A DNA stretch of 64,000 nt, taken from positions 100,376 to 164,375 of the forward strand of contig NZ_BMOD01000010.1 of NCBI RefSeq assembly GCF_014646895.1, read 5' to 3'. The DNA comes from Deinococcus roseus. Lineage in GTDB: Bacteria > Deinococcota > Deinococci > Deinococcales > Deinococcaceae. This document shows positions 26,983 to 34,652 of this stretch, piece by piece (the first letter of the stretch is position 1; each line of letters opens with the position of its first letter). A program made the position numbers and the translations under genes. The notes under the pieces are model-generated. The model was given only the letters and a program-made list of their open reading frames with translations, was not told the origin of the DNA and searched no databases.

Positions 26983-27004
26983 AAGCCCCGCAATTGCGGG
27001 GCTT
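26983..27004. terminator. Bidirectional intrinsic terminator
   Basis: AAGCCCCGCAA and TTGCGGGGCTT form a 22-bp perfect palindrome between the convergent RNase R and foldase genes; TGCTGTTTT follows on the plus strand. Confidence 0.85.
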
Positions 27005-27021
27005 GCTGTTTTCAAGAGAAC

Positions 27022-28953
27022 TTACTTGTCGGTCTTCTTGGTGTCGTTGGTGCCCGTGGACTCCGTGCCTGCGCCCGTTGATTCGGTACCAGTGCCCGTT
27101 CCAGCACCAGCGTTCTCGGTGCCTTTCTGGGAGTCTTCCAGGGTTTTGGGGTTGGCGGCGTCCACTTCGGTCTGTTGGGCTTTCAGGACCGTTTCCAGTT
27201 TGTTCTCCACTTTCAGCTTTTTACGCTCGGCGGCAATGAAAGCCTGGCCCTTCTGGGTGACTTTCTGTTGCAGCACCTGATCGCGGATCTGGTCGTGCAC
27301 CTCGGCCAGGGTCTTCACGCTGGGTTTGACCAGATCAGACACGTAAGCCACCACGAACTTCTTGTCCACTTCCAGCACGTCGGTCAGGCTGCCTTCACCT
27401 GCAGCGGTCAGACGGCCAGATTTGAAGATGCTCTGGATCAGGATGGGGCTGACGTTGCTGCTGGTGTCGGTGATGGTGCCCGTTTCGTTGACGGTGCCTC
27501 CGGCCTTGCCTGCATCTTTGGTGAAGTCCTTTCCACCCTTGATGAAGCTGTCCCGGAAGGCCAGAGCCTTGGCTTTGTCCTTGAAGGTGGCTTCTTTCAG
27601 ACCAGCACTGCCTGCAACGGCGAACTGGGTCTGGTTCTGCTTGTAGAAAGCAGCAATGTCGGCTTCGGTGACCGTTTCAGCTCGGCCCTGGTAAGACACC
27701 ATTTCAGCTTCCACCTGCTGGCGGCTGCCGATGTAGGGCTCTTTGAGGTTCCTGGCGATCTCCACAGCCACGTACTGGTTGATCAGGCTTTCCACAGCCT
27801 GGGGCTTGAAGAACTGGTTGACGAAGCTCTCAGCCTGGGCATTGCCGGGCTGAATGAACTGGGAGATCTGCTGGTTGCTGTACAGGGAGTTGAGCACATT
27901 GGAGTACTTGATGCCCTGTCCATCCACCACGGCGACATCAGGATCTTCCACTTTCCATTTGGAGTCGATGACCTGCACCTTGGCGTTTTTGACCACGCTC
28001 TCCTGCCAGGCTTCCACAACCTGGGCTTCTTTGAAGGCTTTGGCCTTTTCCTTCACATCGTTTTTGGCTTCTTCAAAGGTTTTGGCGGCTGCGGGAACCA
28101 CTTTTTCCACTTTGACGATGTAGTAGTTGTTGCCATCCTTGATGACATCGGTGAGGCCTGGTGCGGTCATGCCAAACACCGCAGTGGAAACGGCTTCTGT
28201 AAAGGCCAATTTGGCCACTTCGGTGGGCTCAGTGGAGGTGCCAGATGCACCCACAGCGCCATCGTTTTTGGCATTTTCGGTGCTGTTGGCACGGGCCAGG
28301 GCAGCAAAGTCAGCACCAGCTTTGGCCTGTTTGAGCAGGTCTGCAGCTTTGGCCTGGTCTTTCACCACAATCTGGCGGGCCACCACTTTGGGTTCAGATT
28401 TGAACTGGTCTTTGAAGGCATCATAGAACAGTTTGGCTTCGGGATCGGTCACAGTGGCACTGGCCTTGACCTCATCGATGCGCTTCTGGATGCGCAGGTT
28501 GTTTCTCAGGTCCTCGCGCAGCTTGGGTTCGGTGGTCTGCAGGTTGGTGGTGACGTAATCCCGCCACTTCTGACGGTCTTGCAGGCTGTTGGCCTTGCGG
28601 TAGTCGTCAATGATTTTTTGCACTTCGCTGTTGGCCACTTTGACCTTGGCAGCATCGTCTTTGAGGGCAGCTTCCTGAATCAGGAAGCTGACCATCACCC
28701 GTTTGAGGTCATCCCCAATCATGCCTTCGGTGTTGGCAAAAATGGCAGAACGGCCCTGGAAGGCTTTGATGTCCTCTTCGGTCACGGTCTGGTCGTTGAC
28801 CTTGAAGGCAGGCGTTCCCTTGGTCTGGGAAAGACCGCCCCCTTGCAGGTAAGGCAGGAAGGTGAAGGTCATCCCGCCGAGCATGGCGACAGCGACAGCA
28901 ACAAGGGCGATCCTTACGCCCAGGCTCTTACTAGGTTGTGTTTCCGAATTCAC
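27022..28953 (-). CDS. Membrane-anchored PpiC/SurA-type peptidyl-prolyl isomerase (foldase)
   Basis: A 643-residue extracytoplasmic folding factor, PpiD-like in layout. Residues 13-36 form one N-terminal membrane anchor. A SurA-N type helical region follows (FKVNDQTVTEEDIKAFQ...LIQEAAL...NSEVQKIIDDYR). The first parvulin-like segment is around 190-290 (VVARQIVVKDQAKAADLLKQAKAGADFAALAR), and a second, weaker repeat of the same layout occupies about 345-570 (FAVAGSAGLKEATFKDKAKALAFRD). The last 40 residues are Gly/Thr/Glu-rich. The start is GTG at 28953, 5-6 nt after AGGAGGAA. It is divergent from tRNA-Arg, whose promoter begins inside this ribosome-site region. Confidence 0.85.
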   Translation of the reverse strand: MNSETQPSKSLGVRIALVAVAVAMLGGMTFTFLPYLQGGGLSQTKGTPAFKVNDQTVTEEDIKAFQGRSAIFANTEGMIGDDLKRVMVSFLIQEAALKDDAAKVKVANSEVQKIIDDYRKANSLQDRQKWRDYVTTNLQTTEPKLREDLRNNLRIQKRIDEVKASATVTDPEAKLFYDAFKDQFKSEPKVVARQIVVKDQAKAADLLKQAKAGADFAALARANSTENAKNDGAVGASGTSTEPTEVAKLAFTEAVSTAVFGMTAPGLTDVIKDGNNYYIVKVEKVVPAAAKTFEEAKNDVKEKAKAFKEAQVVEAWQESVVKNAKVQVIDSKWKVEDPDVAVVDGQGIKYSNVLNSLYSNQQISQFIQPGNAQAESFVNQFFKPQAVESLINQYVAVEIARNLKEPYIGSRQQVEAEMVSYQGRAETVTEADIAAFYKQNQTQFAVAGSAGLKEATFKDKAKALAFRDSFIKGGKDFTKDAGKAGGTVNETGTITDTSSNVSPILIQSIFKSGRLTAAGEGSLTDVLEVDKKFVVAYVSDLVKPSVKTLAEVHDQIRDQVLQQKVTQKGQAFIAAERKKLKVENKLETVLKAQQTEVDAANPKTLEDSQKGTENAGAGTGTGTESTGAGTESTGTNDTKKTDK

Positions 28954-28983
28954 TTGACTTCCTCCTGGTTATCGTGCTACTTT
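28954..28983 (+). promoter_or_regulatory. Promoter of tRNA-Arg
   Basis: TTGACT (28954-28959), 18-nt spacer, TACTTT (28978-28983); the tRNA begins 12 nt later. The -35 lies right next to the foldase start codon on the other strand. Confidence 0.65.
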
Positions 28984-28995
28984 ACCTTCTGCCCT

Positions 28996-29072
<77 letters not shown>

Positions 29073-29075
29073 TCC

Positions 29076-29100
29076 ACACCACGCTTCGCGTGGTGTTTTT
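29076..29100 (+). terminator. Terminator of tRNA-Arg
   Basis: CACCACGC-TTC-GCGTGGTG followed by TTTTT, directly after the tRNA. Confidence 0.9.
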
Positions 29101-29265
29101 CATTGCAAACACCACAACTTGCATGGCATTGTGCAACAGGCGACCGCCACGCTCTGGCGTGGTGGCTGGGGTTGGGCAGTTTGCACACACGCAGAAGATT
29201 CTAGCACCTTTAGATGAAAAGCCTTAAAGGCATGTTCGGATGGTGGAGGGCACCGCTTGCGGTGC

Positions 29266-29300
29266 GCCGAGGGCCAAGGGCCCAGGGCCGAGGGCAAAAA
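29266..29300 (+). repeat. Intergenic repeat, family 2, left inverted copy
   Basis: GCCGAGGGCCAAGGGCCCAG then GGCCGAGGGCAAAAA. Its reverse complement occurs at 29474-29508 with only about two or three differences. Related copies are at 34243-34290 and 36723-36760. Confidence 0.75.
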
Positions 29301-29473
29301 ACACAGCAAAAGGCACCTCTGCTCCATTCTTTTCAGGCATCGTTTTCTATGCTGGACCAGCAGTTCTGAAAGACTGCATGGTTTTTTCTTCCAGAACCTG
29401 TTCTGTAAAGGTCAGAGGTTTGCTCTTCGAAAGTTGCGAACAAATGTCGAAACCAGCTTCCTGCAAACGTTCT

Positions 29474-29508
29474 TTTCTGCTCTCGGCCCTGGGCCCTCGG
29501 CCCTCGGC
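29474..29508 (-). repeat. Intergenic repeat, family 2, right inverted copy
   Basis: Read on the minus strand it begins GCCGAGGGCCGAGGGCCCAG and ends in GCCGAGAGCAGAAAAG, matching the copy at 29266 in opposite orientation. Confidence 0.75.
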
Positions 29509-29532
29509 TGTTCCTTAAAATCCAAATCCCAG

Positions 29533-29538
29533 TAAAGT
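29533..29538 (+). promoter_or_regulatory. Leaderless-type -10 box
   Basis: TAAAGT ends 6 nt before the ATG at 29545. Confidence 0.5.
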
Positions 29539-29544
29539 GAGCAT

Positions 29545-30465
29545 ATGTTAGACGACCACAGCCGCAAAGAACTTGACACCACCAACTTGCATGACCTGCT
29601 GGCAGCACTGCCAGGCAGCTATGCGGGTCCCAGAAAAACCCTCCCCGCGCCTTATGGGGCCGTGGGGTACGAAGAAGGGGCATTGCCTTTGCGCCTCACC
29701 AGCTTTGTGGACAAGAGCATGGTGGCCCAGGGCACCCAGTTCCTGCTGGGCAACGTGCACGACCCGGAAGGGGACGATCTGGTCAACATCGCAGAGGTCA
29801 GCGGTGCCCATGTGCAGCGTGTGGGGGTCAGCCAGAGCCTGAAAGACCTGGATTACCTGGTGCCCACCCAGCCCCTGAGCCTCTACACCTACACCCAGTA
29901 CCTCGCCCATGCCACGGGCAACGGTGAGGAAGCCGAGAAGGCCGATCAGGCCCTGTCCGTGCTGGCCGAACGCTGCACTTTTCAGGTGCCCACCGAGCAG
30001 AATCCTGCCAAGCAAATGGCCTGGTCCCTGTGGACCCGCACCCCACTGTTGCTGGCATCCAGGAGCCATGCTCCTTTGATTTCTGCATGGCAGCACCTGC
30101 TGGGTCGCATTGGGAAGTCCATGAGTGTGCCTCTGGAGTTTGAACCCCTGATCACCCTTTCGGGAGGTTTTGAAGCCCGCCATGAGTCTGGTGATGAGCG
30201 TGTGGCCCTGGTCATTGGTGAGGCCGATGCAGAAATGCAACTGGCCCGCGAAATCCTGGAGACCCGCATCGACGAGATCATCCCAGTGCTGCCTCCAGAG
30301 AACCTGAGCGAATACGCCCGCAACCTGTACCTGTGGTATTTCGGGGCGTGGGTCAGTTATTATCTGGCCCTGACGTACAATCAGGATCCCAGAGACACCA
30401 AAATTGCCGACCTGCTGAATGCAGGATTCAAGCCGAGGGCCGATGAGGATGATTCGTTGAACTGA
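29545..30465 (+). CDS. Phosphoglucose/phosphomannose isomerase-like (SIS) protein
   Basis: A 306-residue protein resembling the C-terminal half of bifunctional phosphoglucose/phosphomannose isomerases: NPAKQMAWSLWTRTPLLLAS fits the NPAK start of that domain, and LYLWYFGAWVSYYLALTYNQDP...IADLLN its C-terminal helix set. The N-terminal 130 residues (GYEEGALPLRLTSF...QFLLGNV) are poorly conserved and lack the usual SIS GxGGS motif, so catalytic activity is uncertain. It may be a sugar-phosphate-binding relative. It has its own leaderless promoter and stands alone between repeats. Confidence 0.5.
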   Translation: MLDDHSRKELDTTNLHDLLAALPGSYAGPRKTLPAPYGAVGYEEGALPLRLTSFVDKSMVAQGTQFLLGNVHDPEGDDLVNIAEVSGAHVQRVGVSQSLKDLDYLVPTQPLSLYTYTQYLAHATGNGEEAEKADQALSVLAERCTFQVPTEQNPAKQMAWSLWTRTPLLLASRSHAPLISAWQHLLGRIGKSMSVPLEFEPLITLSGGFEARHESGDERVALVIGEADAEMQLAREILETRIDEIIPVLPPENLSEYARNLYLWYFGAWVSYYLALTYNQDPRDTKIADLLNAGFKPRADEDDSLN

Positions 30466-30553
30466 GCAGAAGGCAGAGGGCAGAAGGCTTTTGAAGCTGC
30501 AGCATCAGCTGTTCTGCTTTCTGCTGCCACACCCAAGCCAGCTCAACTGGTCT

Positions 30554-30559
30554 TATAGT
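30554..30559 (+). promoter_or_regulatory. Leaderless-type -10 box of GNAT gene
   Basis: TATAGT ends 7 nt before the ATG at 30567; this decides the start over the GTG at 30558, which overlaps the box. Confidence 0.6.
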
Positions 30560-30566
30560 GGTATGC

Positions 30567-31181
30567 ATGACCCTGCGCATTCGCCTTTACTGCCCTGATG
30601 ATCTGGATGCCCTGTATGACATCTGCCTGAAGACAGGCAACAACGGTGAAGACGGCACCCGCCTGTACCGGGATCCGAAAGTGCTCGGGCACTATTATGC
30701 TGCTCCTTATGGTGTGCTGCATCCCGAAACCTGTCTGGTTCTGGAAGATGAACAGGGAACCTGTGGCTACATTGTGGGAACGCCAGATTCCCAGGTGTTT
30801 GAGGAGCGCACTGAAAAAGAGTGGTGGCCTGCTCTGAGAAACCAGTACCCATTGCCTGACCCGACAGACCAGAGCCCAGATGCCCGCATGATTCGCGCCA
30901 TCCACAATGGCTGCCCGGCCCGCCAGGAAGCCCAGCTCTTTCCTGCCCACCTGCACATTGATTTGCTGCCCAGAGCACAGGGAGGTGGCAACGGCAAACG
31001 GCTGATGCTGGCCTTTTTGCAGGTGCTCAGGAACCAGGGTGTGAAAGGGGTGCACCTGGGGGTCTCCAAAGACAACCCCCGTGCTGTGGCTTTTTACCAC
31101 CGCATGGGATTTGAGGTGGTCCGTGAGCACGAATACGGTTATCAGCTGGGGATGCACCTTGCACCACAATCCGAGTCCTGA
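30567..31181 (+). CDS. GNAT family N-acetyltransferase
   Basis: A 204-residue acetyl-CoA-dependent transferase. The N-terminal RLYCPDDLDALYDICLKTGNNGEDGTRLYRDP resembles GNAT proteins related to the acetyltransferase-like part of O-GlcNAcase (TGxxGxDxTxLYxDP). The acetyl-CoA site is HLHIDLLPRAQGGGNGKRLM, a variant of the Q/RxxGxG/A loop, and VSKDNPRAVAFYHRMGFEVV is the terminal motif. The substrate is unknown. The next gene, a small Fe-S protein, follows after 42 nt on the same strand, so co-transcription is likely. Confidence 0.8.
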   Translation: MTLRIRLYCPDDLDALYDICLKTGNNGEDGTRLYRDPKVLGHYYAAPYGVLHPETCLVLEDEQGTCGYIVGTPDSQVFEERTEKEWWPALRNQYPLPDPTDQSPDARMIRAIHNGCPARQEAQLFPAHLHIDLLPRAQGGGNGKRLMLAFLQVLRNQGVKGVHLGVSKDNPRAVAFYHRMGFEVVREHEYGYQLGMHLAPQSES

Positions 31182-31223
31182 CCGCGCATTACCCTGATTT
31201 GAGAGCTTGAAGGAGGATCCACC

Positions 31224-31433
31224 ATGGCCCAGCGAGATTACGAAGCAGAAGACATCATCGTGCACTGGAACAGCGAGATCTGCCAGCATTCCGGCATTTG
31301 CGCCAGAGGCCTTGCTGCAGTGTTCCAGCCAAAAGAACGCCCCTGGATCAAAGTTGAAAACGGCACATCCCAGGAGATCAGCGAGGTCATTGACCGCTGT
31401 CCTTCAAAGGCACTGGCTTACACGTTGAAGTAG
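31224..31433 (+). CDS. YjdI-type mono-cluster [4Fe-4S] protein
   Basis: A 69-residue protein of the divergent Fer4_19 (YjdI) family. It contains VHWNSEICQHSGICARGLAAVF and ISEVIDRCPSKALAY, giving three Cys (in CQHSGIC and RCPS), consistent with one iron-sulfur cluster in this family, where ligands deviate from classical ferredoxins. GGAGGATCC before the ATG is a good ribosome site. The gene lies just behind a GNAT gene, a pairing also known for YjdI/YjdJ in other bacteria. Its role is unknown. Confidence 0.8.
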   Translation: MAQRDYEAEDIIVHWNSEICQHSGICARGLAAVFQPKERPWIKVENGTSQEISEVIDRCPSKALAYTLK

Positions 31434-31581
31434 ATCCCCCTGCCTTTCGCTGGCGCTTCAAGGCGGTCCCCCTTAACAAAGGGGGACTTGTTGTGCGTCT
31501 GGCATGGCTTCCATTTAGGCCATCACCATCCCCCAACGCTGACGGGGGACCGTCCTGAGTGAAACGAGGGACAGGGGGATC
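31433..31581. repeat. Intergenic repeat, family 1, long copy E
   Basis: Begins GATCCCCCTGCC on the YjdI stop codon and ends ACAGGGGGATC. It holds the hairpin GTCCCCCTT-AACA-AAGGGGGAC, the TCTGGCATGG module seen at copy B, a second hairpin TCCCCCAACGCTGACGGGGGA, and GTGAAACGAGG as in copy C. It lies between convergent genes. Confidence 0.8.
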
Positions 31582-31621
31582 TGAGCAAGGCAGAAATCGC
31601 AAACGAAGAAAACAGATTGCT

Positions 31622-32254
31622 CTAAACCAGCTCAGACAGCCGATGAATCAGGGGCCTGAGCACTGCACGTTTGAGCTTCAGGCTGCTGCGGGCCACCACA
31701 AAACGGGCACTGGATTCTGCAATGGTCTCAATTTCTTCCAGGTTGTTGGCCCTGAGGGTGCTGCCGGTCTCCACAATGTCCACCACGGCATCGGCCAGAC
31801 CGGTCAGGCAGGCCAGTTCGATGTTGCCATTCAATTTGACCACCTCGGCAGCAGAGCCTTTTTCCCGCAGGTACTGGGCTGCAACACGGGGGTACTTGCT
31901 GGCCACCCGGTTGATGGGGCCATTGGCTCCTTTTTCACGGATCAGGGACATGCGGCAACGGCCATACCTGAGGTCCAGGGGCTCGAAAATGTCCCGGCCT
32001 GCTTCCAGCAGCACGTCTTTGCCCACAATGCCTGCATCTGCCACCCCCAGGTCCACAAAAGTGGGCACATCGCTGTTGCGCAGTTCCAGCAGGGTGATGG
32101 GACCAAAATAATGCCTCAGCAGGCGGCTTTTTTCAGGAATGGAGAGGGGAAGCCCTGCTTTTTGCAGGAGTTCAATTCCGGTTTCCATCACCCTTCCTTT
32201 GGGGAGGGCGAGGGTCAGGGTCATGCCATCGGGGATCTGCAAAAGTTCACTCAT
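31622..32254 (-). CDS. hisG: ATP phosphoribosyltransferase, short form
   Basis: HisG commits PRPP and ATP to histidine synthesis. The 210-residue protein is the short form, lacking the C-terminal histidine-binding domain and needing HisZ as regulatory partner; hisZ is two genes upstream. Seen: LTLALPKGRVMETGIELL, DLGVADAGIVGKDVLLEAG, the PRPP loop DAVVDIVETGSTLRANNLEEIE. The ATG overlaps the end of the methyltransferase gene by 8 nt, so translation is coupled to it. Confidence 0.95.
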   Translation of the reverse strand: MSELLQIPDGMTLTLALPKGRVMETGIELLQKAGLPLSIPEKSRLLRHYFGPITLLELRNSDVPTFVDLGVADAGIVGKDVLLEAGRDIFEPLDLRYGRCRMSLIREKGANGPINRVASKYPRVAAQYLREKGSAAEVVKLNGNIELACLTGLADAVVDIVETGSTLRANNLEEIETIAESSARFVVARSSLKLKRAVLRPLIHRLSELV

Positions 32255-32939
32255 AAGGTTTCACGGCAAGGAACACAGCCATCCAGTAATCTCGCCATAG
32301 ACAGTCTACGTGCAAGAAGCCTGCCTGTTGCAACACGGACAGGTAAACGTCTAGAGGCTCGCAGATGTTGCCCTGTCTGGCCTGGGCCTCCTGGTCCTGT
32401 TCCACCCAGTCTGGCACCTCTTCTGCTGGAACCTGTTTGACCCTGGCCCGTTCCAGGGCAATCAGGTGGTGGGTCTGGGGGGTTGCGCCTGCCACATGAT
32501 CTCCGATCAAGAGCACACCACCTGGCCTGAGGTTCTGAAAAGCCTGCTGCACAGTGAACAGCTTGTCCGGGGCATGGTGCAGGGCCATGCTGCTCACCAT
32601 GGCATCCAGGGGCTCTGGTGCTGTCCAGGGTTTCGTAAAATCCAGCAATTGAAAAGTCACCTGCTCTGAATGGAGGTCCTGCCTCGCCAGGGAAAGCATC
32701 TCCTCTGCTCCATCGGTCACCTGGATCTGGGAAAAGAACCCAGAATCCAGCAGCACCTTGCTGAAATCTCCGGTTCCTGCTCCGAGTTCCAGCACTTTGC
32801 CTCCTGAAGGAAGCAGAGCCTGCAGGATGTCCAGCATCACTTCAAACATGCGGGCCTTGCGGGGAGGATCAAAAGCCCGCTGGGTGTGGTATTTTCTGGC
32901 GCGTTCCGGGTCGTTGTAAGCACGGATGGCTTCGGTCAT
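32247..32939 (-). CDS. SAM-dependent methyltransferase (class I)
   Basis: A 230-residue methyltransferase. The SAM site is VLELGAGTGDFSKVLL (motif I), followed by VTDGAEEMLSLARQDL, LLDFTKPW, DAMVSSMALHHAPDK (post-II) and LRPGGVLLIGD (motif III). The substrate is not clear; it looks like the UbiE/small-molecule type. It lies between hisZ and hisG on the same strand and overlaps hisG by 8 nt, yet has its own leaderless -10 box, so a link to histidine metabolism is possible but unproven. Confidence 0.8.
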   Translation of the reverse strand: MTEAIRAYNDPERARKYHTQRAFDPPRKARMFEVMLDILQALLPSGGKVLELGAGTGDFSKVLLDSGFFSQIQVTDGAEEMLSLARQDLHSEQVTFQLLDFTKPWTAPEPLDAMVSSMALHHAPDKLFTVQQAFQNLRPGGVLLIGDHVAGATPQTHHLIALERARVKQVPAEEVPDWVEQDQEAQARQGNICEPLDVYLSVLQQAGFLHVDCLWRDYWMAVFLAVKPYE

Positions 32940-32945
32940 GGGTGC

Positions 32946-32951
32946 AGTTTA
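32946..32951 (-). promoter_or_regulatory. Leaderless-type -10 box of methyltransferase-hisG operon
   Basis: TAAACT on the minus strand ends 6 nt before the ATG at 32939. Confidence 0.5.
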
Positions 32952-33058
32952 CAAAGAACCCTCCCTGAGCACATCTGAAAAAAGGCCCAGTCCATGAAAA
33001 AGACTGCAGATCCAGAAGGTCTCTGCAGCCCACATGCAATTCTGCCGGATGGCGATGC

Positions 33059-34159
33059 TTACTCCACCTGCGTCACACCTTCGCTGGAATACACCAGCCC
33101 AATGCCCCGTTCCTTCGCGTACAGCAAAGCCGCTTCCAAGGTGGTGTCCAGAAAGAACTCGGTGCGGTATCCGTCCTGTCTGGCCTGTTCTGCAGAAGCA
33201 AAATCCAGTGCCAGGGCCTGGGGCTCGGTGCGGCCTGGAGGGTTCCCCAGGGCAGCCATCACCCGTTCCAGACCGATGGCAAAACCGGCTCCGGGAATGC
33301 CCGAGTCGTAGCGGCCTCCACCCAGCAGGGGAAGTCCAAAATCGGGGGTGTAGGCCCGGAAAGTGAGGCCCGTGTAATAGCTGTAGCGTCTGGACATGCC
33401 CAGATCCAGCAGGTGGTCTTCCCTGCCGGTCAGGTTCACCACTTCGCGCACGTGCTCCACAGCTTCTCTGGCCGTGTCATTTCTGGCAAGTTCCAGGGCC
33501 TCATCCAGAATTTCAATGCCCCCGTAAAGGTCCGGGAGGCACAGGATGCGATCTTCCAGACTGCCTCTGATGCCCTGCTTTTCCAGCTCTGACCGCAATT
33601 CCGGGGTGGCTTTGCGGTCGATGATGTTGTGCAGCACATTCAGGCTGTCCTCGGGGAGGCCGGTTTCTTCCAGCACGCTGTGCACAAAACCTGGATGGCC
33701 CAGCTCCAGTTCATGGCGCACCCCCAGCCTGTTCAGGGCGTCCAGGGCCATCATGATCAGCTCGGCATCGGCTCTGGGGGAAGACACCCCCACAAGTTCA
33801 GCACCCACCTGGGTGAATTCACGCATGCGTCCCAGTTCGCTGCTCATGGACCTCAGCCACAGGGAACCTGCATATTGCAGTCGGATGGGAAAAGGCTGAC
33901 TGGAAAGGTCCGTGCGAATGAGTTTTCCCACAGCTGTGGTGTATTCGCTGCGCAGGGCCAGCACCATGCCGTCGCGATCCACCAGTTTAAAAGCCCGGTC
34001 AGAAAGCGGATGGCTGGGATCATGGATTTCCAGGGCAGGGGTTTGCACAGCCTGGTAACCCCAGGTGCTGAACACCTCCTGGATGTTGTGTTTCAGAGAC
34101 TCACGCCACTCCCACTCGGGGGGGAGCACAAAACGCGTTCCGTCAGGAATGATGGGCAA
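33059..34159 (-). CDS. hisZ: ATP phosphoribosyltransferase regulatory subunit
   Basis: HisZ is a histidyl-tRNA synthetase paralogue that activates short HisG and mediates histidine feedback. The N-terminal IIPDGTRFVLPPEW, motif-2-like LRLQY region (QPFPIRLQYAGSLWLRSM) and GGGRYDSGIPGAGFAIGLERVM near the C-terminus are class II synthetase-like, without an anticodon domain. I favour the TTG at 34159, which has GGAGG 6 nt upstream; an ATG at 34180 adds seven residues. It precedes the methyltransferase and hisG genes, separated by 120 nt. Confidence 0.88.
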   Translation of the reverse strand: MPIIPDGTRFVLPPEWEWRESLKHNIQEVFSTWGYQAVQTPALEIHDPSHPLSDRAFKLVDRDGMVLALRSEYTTAVGKLIRTDLSSQPFPIRLQYAGSLWLRSMSSELGRMREFTQVGAELVGVSSPRADAELIMMALDALNRLGVRHELELGHPGFVHSVLEETGLPEDSLNVLHNIIDRKATPELRSELEKQGIRGSLEDRILCLPDLYGGIEILDEALELARNDTAREAVEHVREVVNLTGREDHLLDLGMSRRYSYYTGLTFRAYTPDFGLPLLGGGRYDSGIPGAGFAIGLERVMAALGNPPGRTEPQALALDFASAEQARQDGYRTEFFLDTTLEAALLYAKERGIGLVYSSEGVTQVE

Positions 34160-34242
34160 GGTCAACCTCCAAGAGCCCATGATACCCCGTCCCTGTCAGC
34201 GGGAGGGGTGGGGTGATATGGGCAAATGGGCAGAAGGCAAAA

Positions 34243-34290
34243 CGCCGAGGGCTGAGAGCCAAGGGCCAAAAGCATAAAGCTGAAAGCAGA
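34243..34290 (+). repeat. Intergenic repeat, family 2
   Basis: CGCCGAGGGCTGAGAGCCAA then GGGCCAAAAGCATAAAGCTGAAAGCAG: tandem GAGGGCC-type heptads followed by an A-rich AAAAGCA tail, as in the copies near 29.3 and 36.7 kb. Confidence 0.7.
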
Positions 34291-34387
34291 GGTTGGAGAT
34301 GCAGGTCGAGGAGCAGACATCCTTGCGGTACAAAGAATAAGAATGCGCAAAAGAAACGGTCTCCCCTTTCAGGAAGACCCTCAGCGA

Positions 34388-34627
34388 TCAATCTACCGAA
34401 TCGTCTGGTTTTTCTGCTTCCTGCACCGGAGGTCTGGGAGGTGGACGGCGGCGTTTGCGCATGCGGGTAGCGTTTTGCAGGACCAGCATGGCCAGCACGA
34501 CAGGAATGCCATACTGCGCCAGTGCAGTGATGACCCCCTGGGCACCGTTTTCTTTGTAGCCAGAAACGATGCCAAAGGTGGCAAAGGCAATCAGCAGGAT
34601 GTACAGAAAAGTGTTGTTGCCAGACAT
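34388..34627 (-). CDS. Small hypothetical membrane protein
   Basis: A 79-residue protein of unknown function. Two hydrophobic stretches (residues about 6-22 and 32-48) are followed by a basic patch RMRKRRRPPPRPP and an acidic end, suggesting a two-helix membrane protein with a cytoplasmic tail. ATG 34627 has AGGAGGAAA upstream, so the longer frame from 34684 is not used. It follows the bacterial-type proS on the same strand by 25 nt and is probably in its transcript. Confidence 0.65.
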   Translation of the reverse strand: MSGNNTFLYILLIAFATFGIVSGYKENGAQGVITALAQYGIPVVLAMLVLQNATRMRKRRRPPPRPPVQEAEKPDDSVD

Positions 34628-34652
34628 CGGTTTCCTCCTGGGGTAAGTCCTT

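Larger units (their letters stand above)
29101..29532. other. Intergenic region containing a repeat-bounded cassette
   Basis: No gene is convincing here. A GCACCGC-TT-GCGGTGC hairpin lies at 29250-29265. It is followed by an inverted pair of GCCGAGGGC-type repeats (29266-29300 and 29474-29508) that enclose about 175 nt of unassigned sequence. Small open frames exist but have no ribosome site or family resemblance. Confidence 0.5.

Noticed and set aside
29101..29265. Second tRNA or small RNA next to tRNA-Arg
   Set aside because: CCACG/CGTGG and GCACCGC/GCGGTGC hairpins are present but no cloverleaf or promoter can be drawn.
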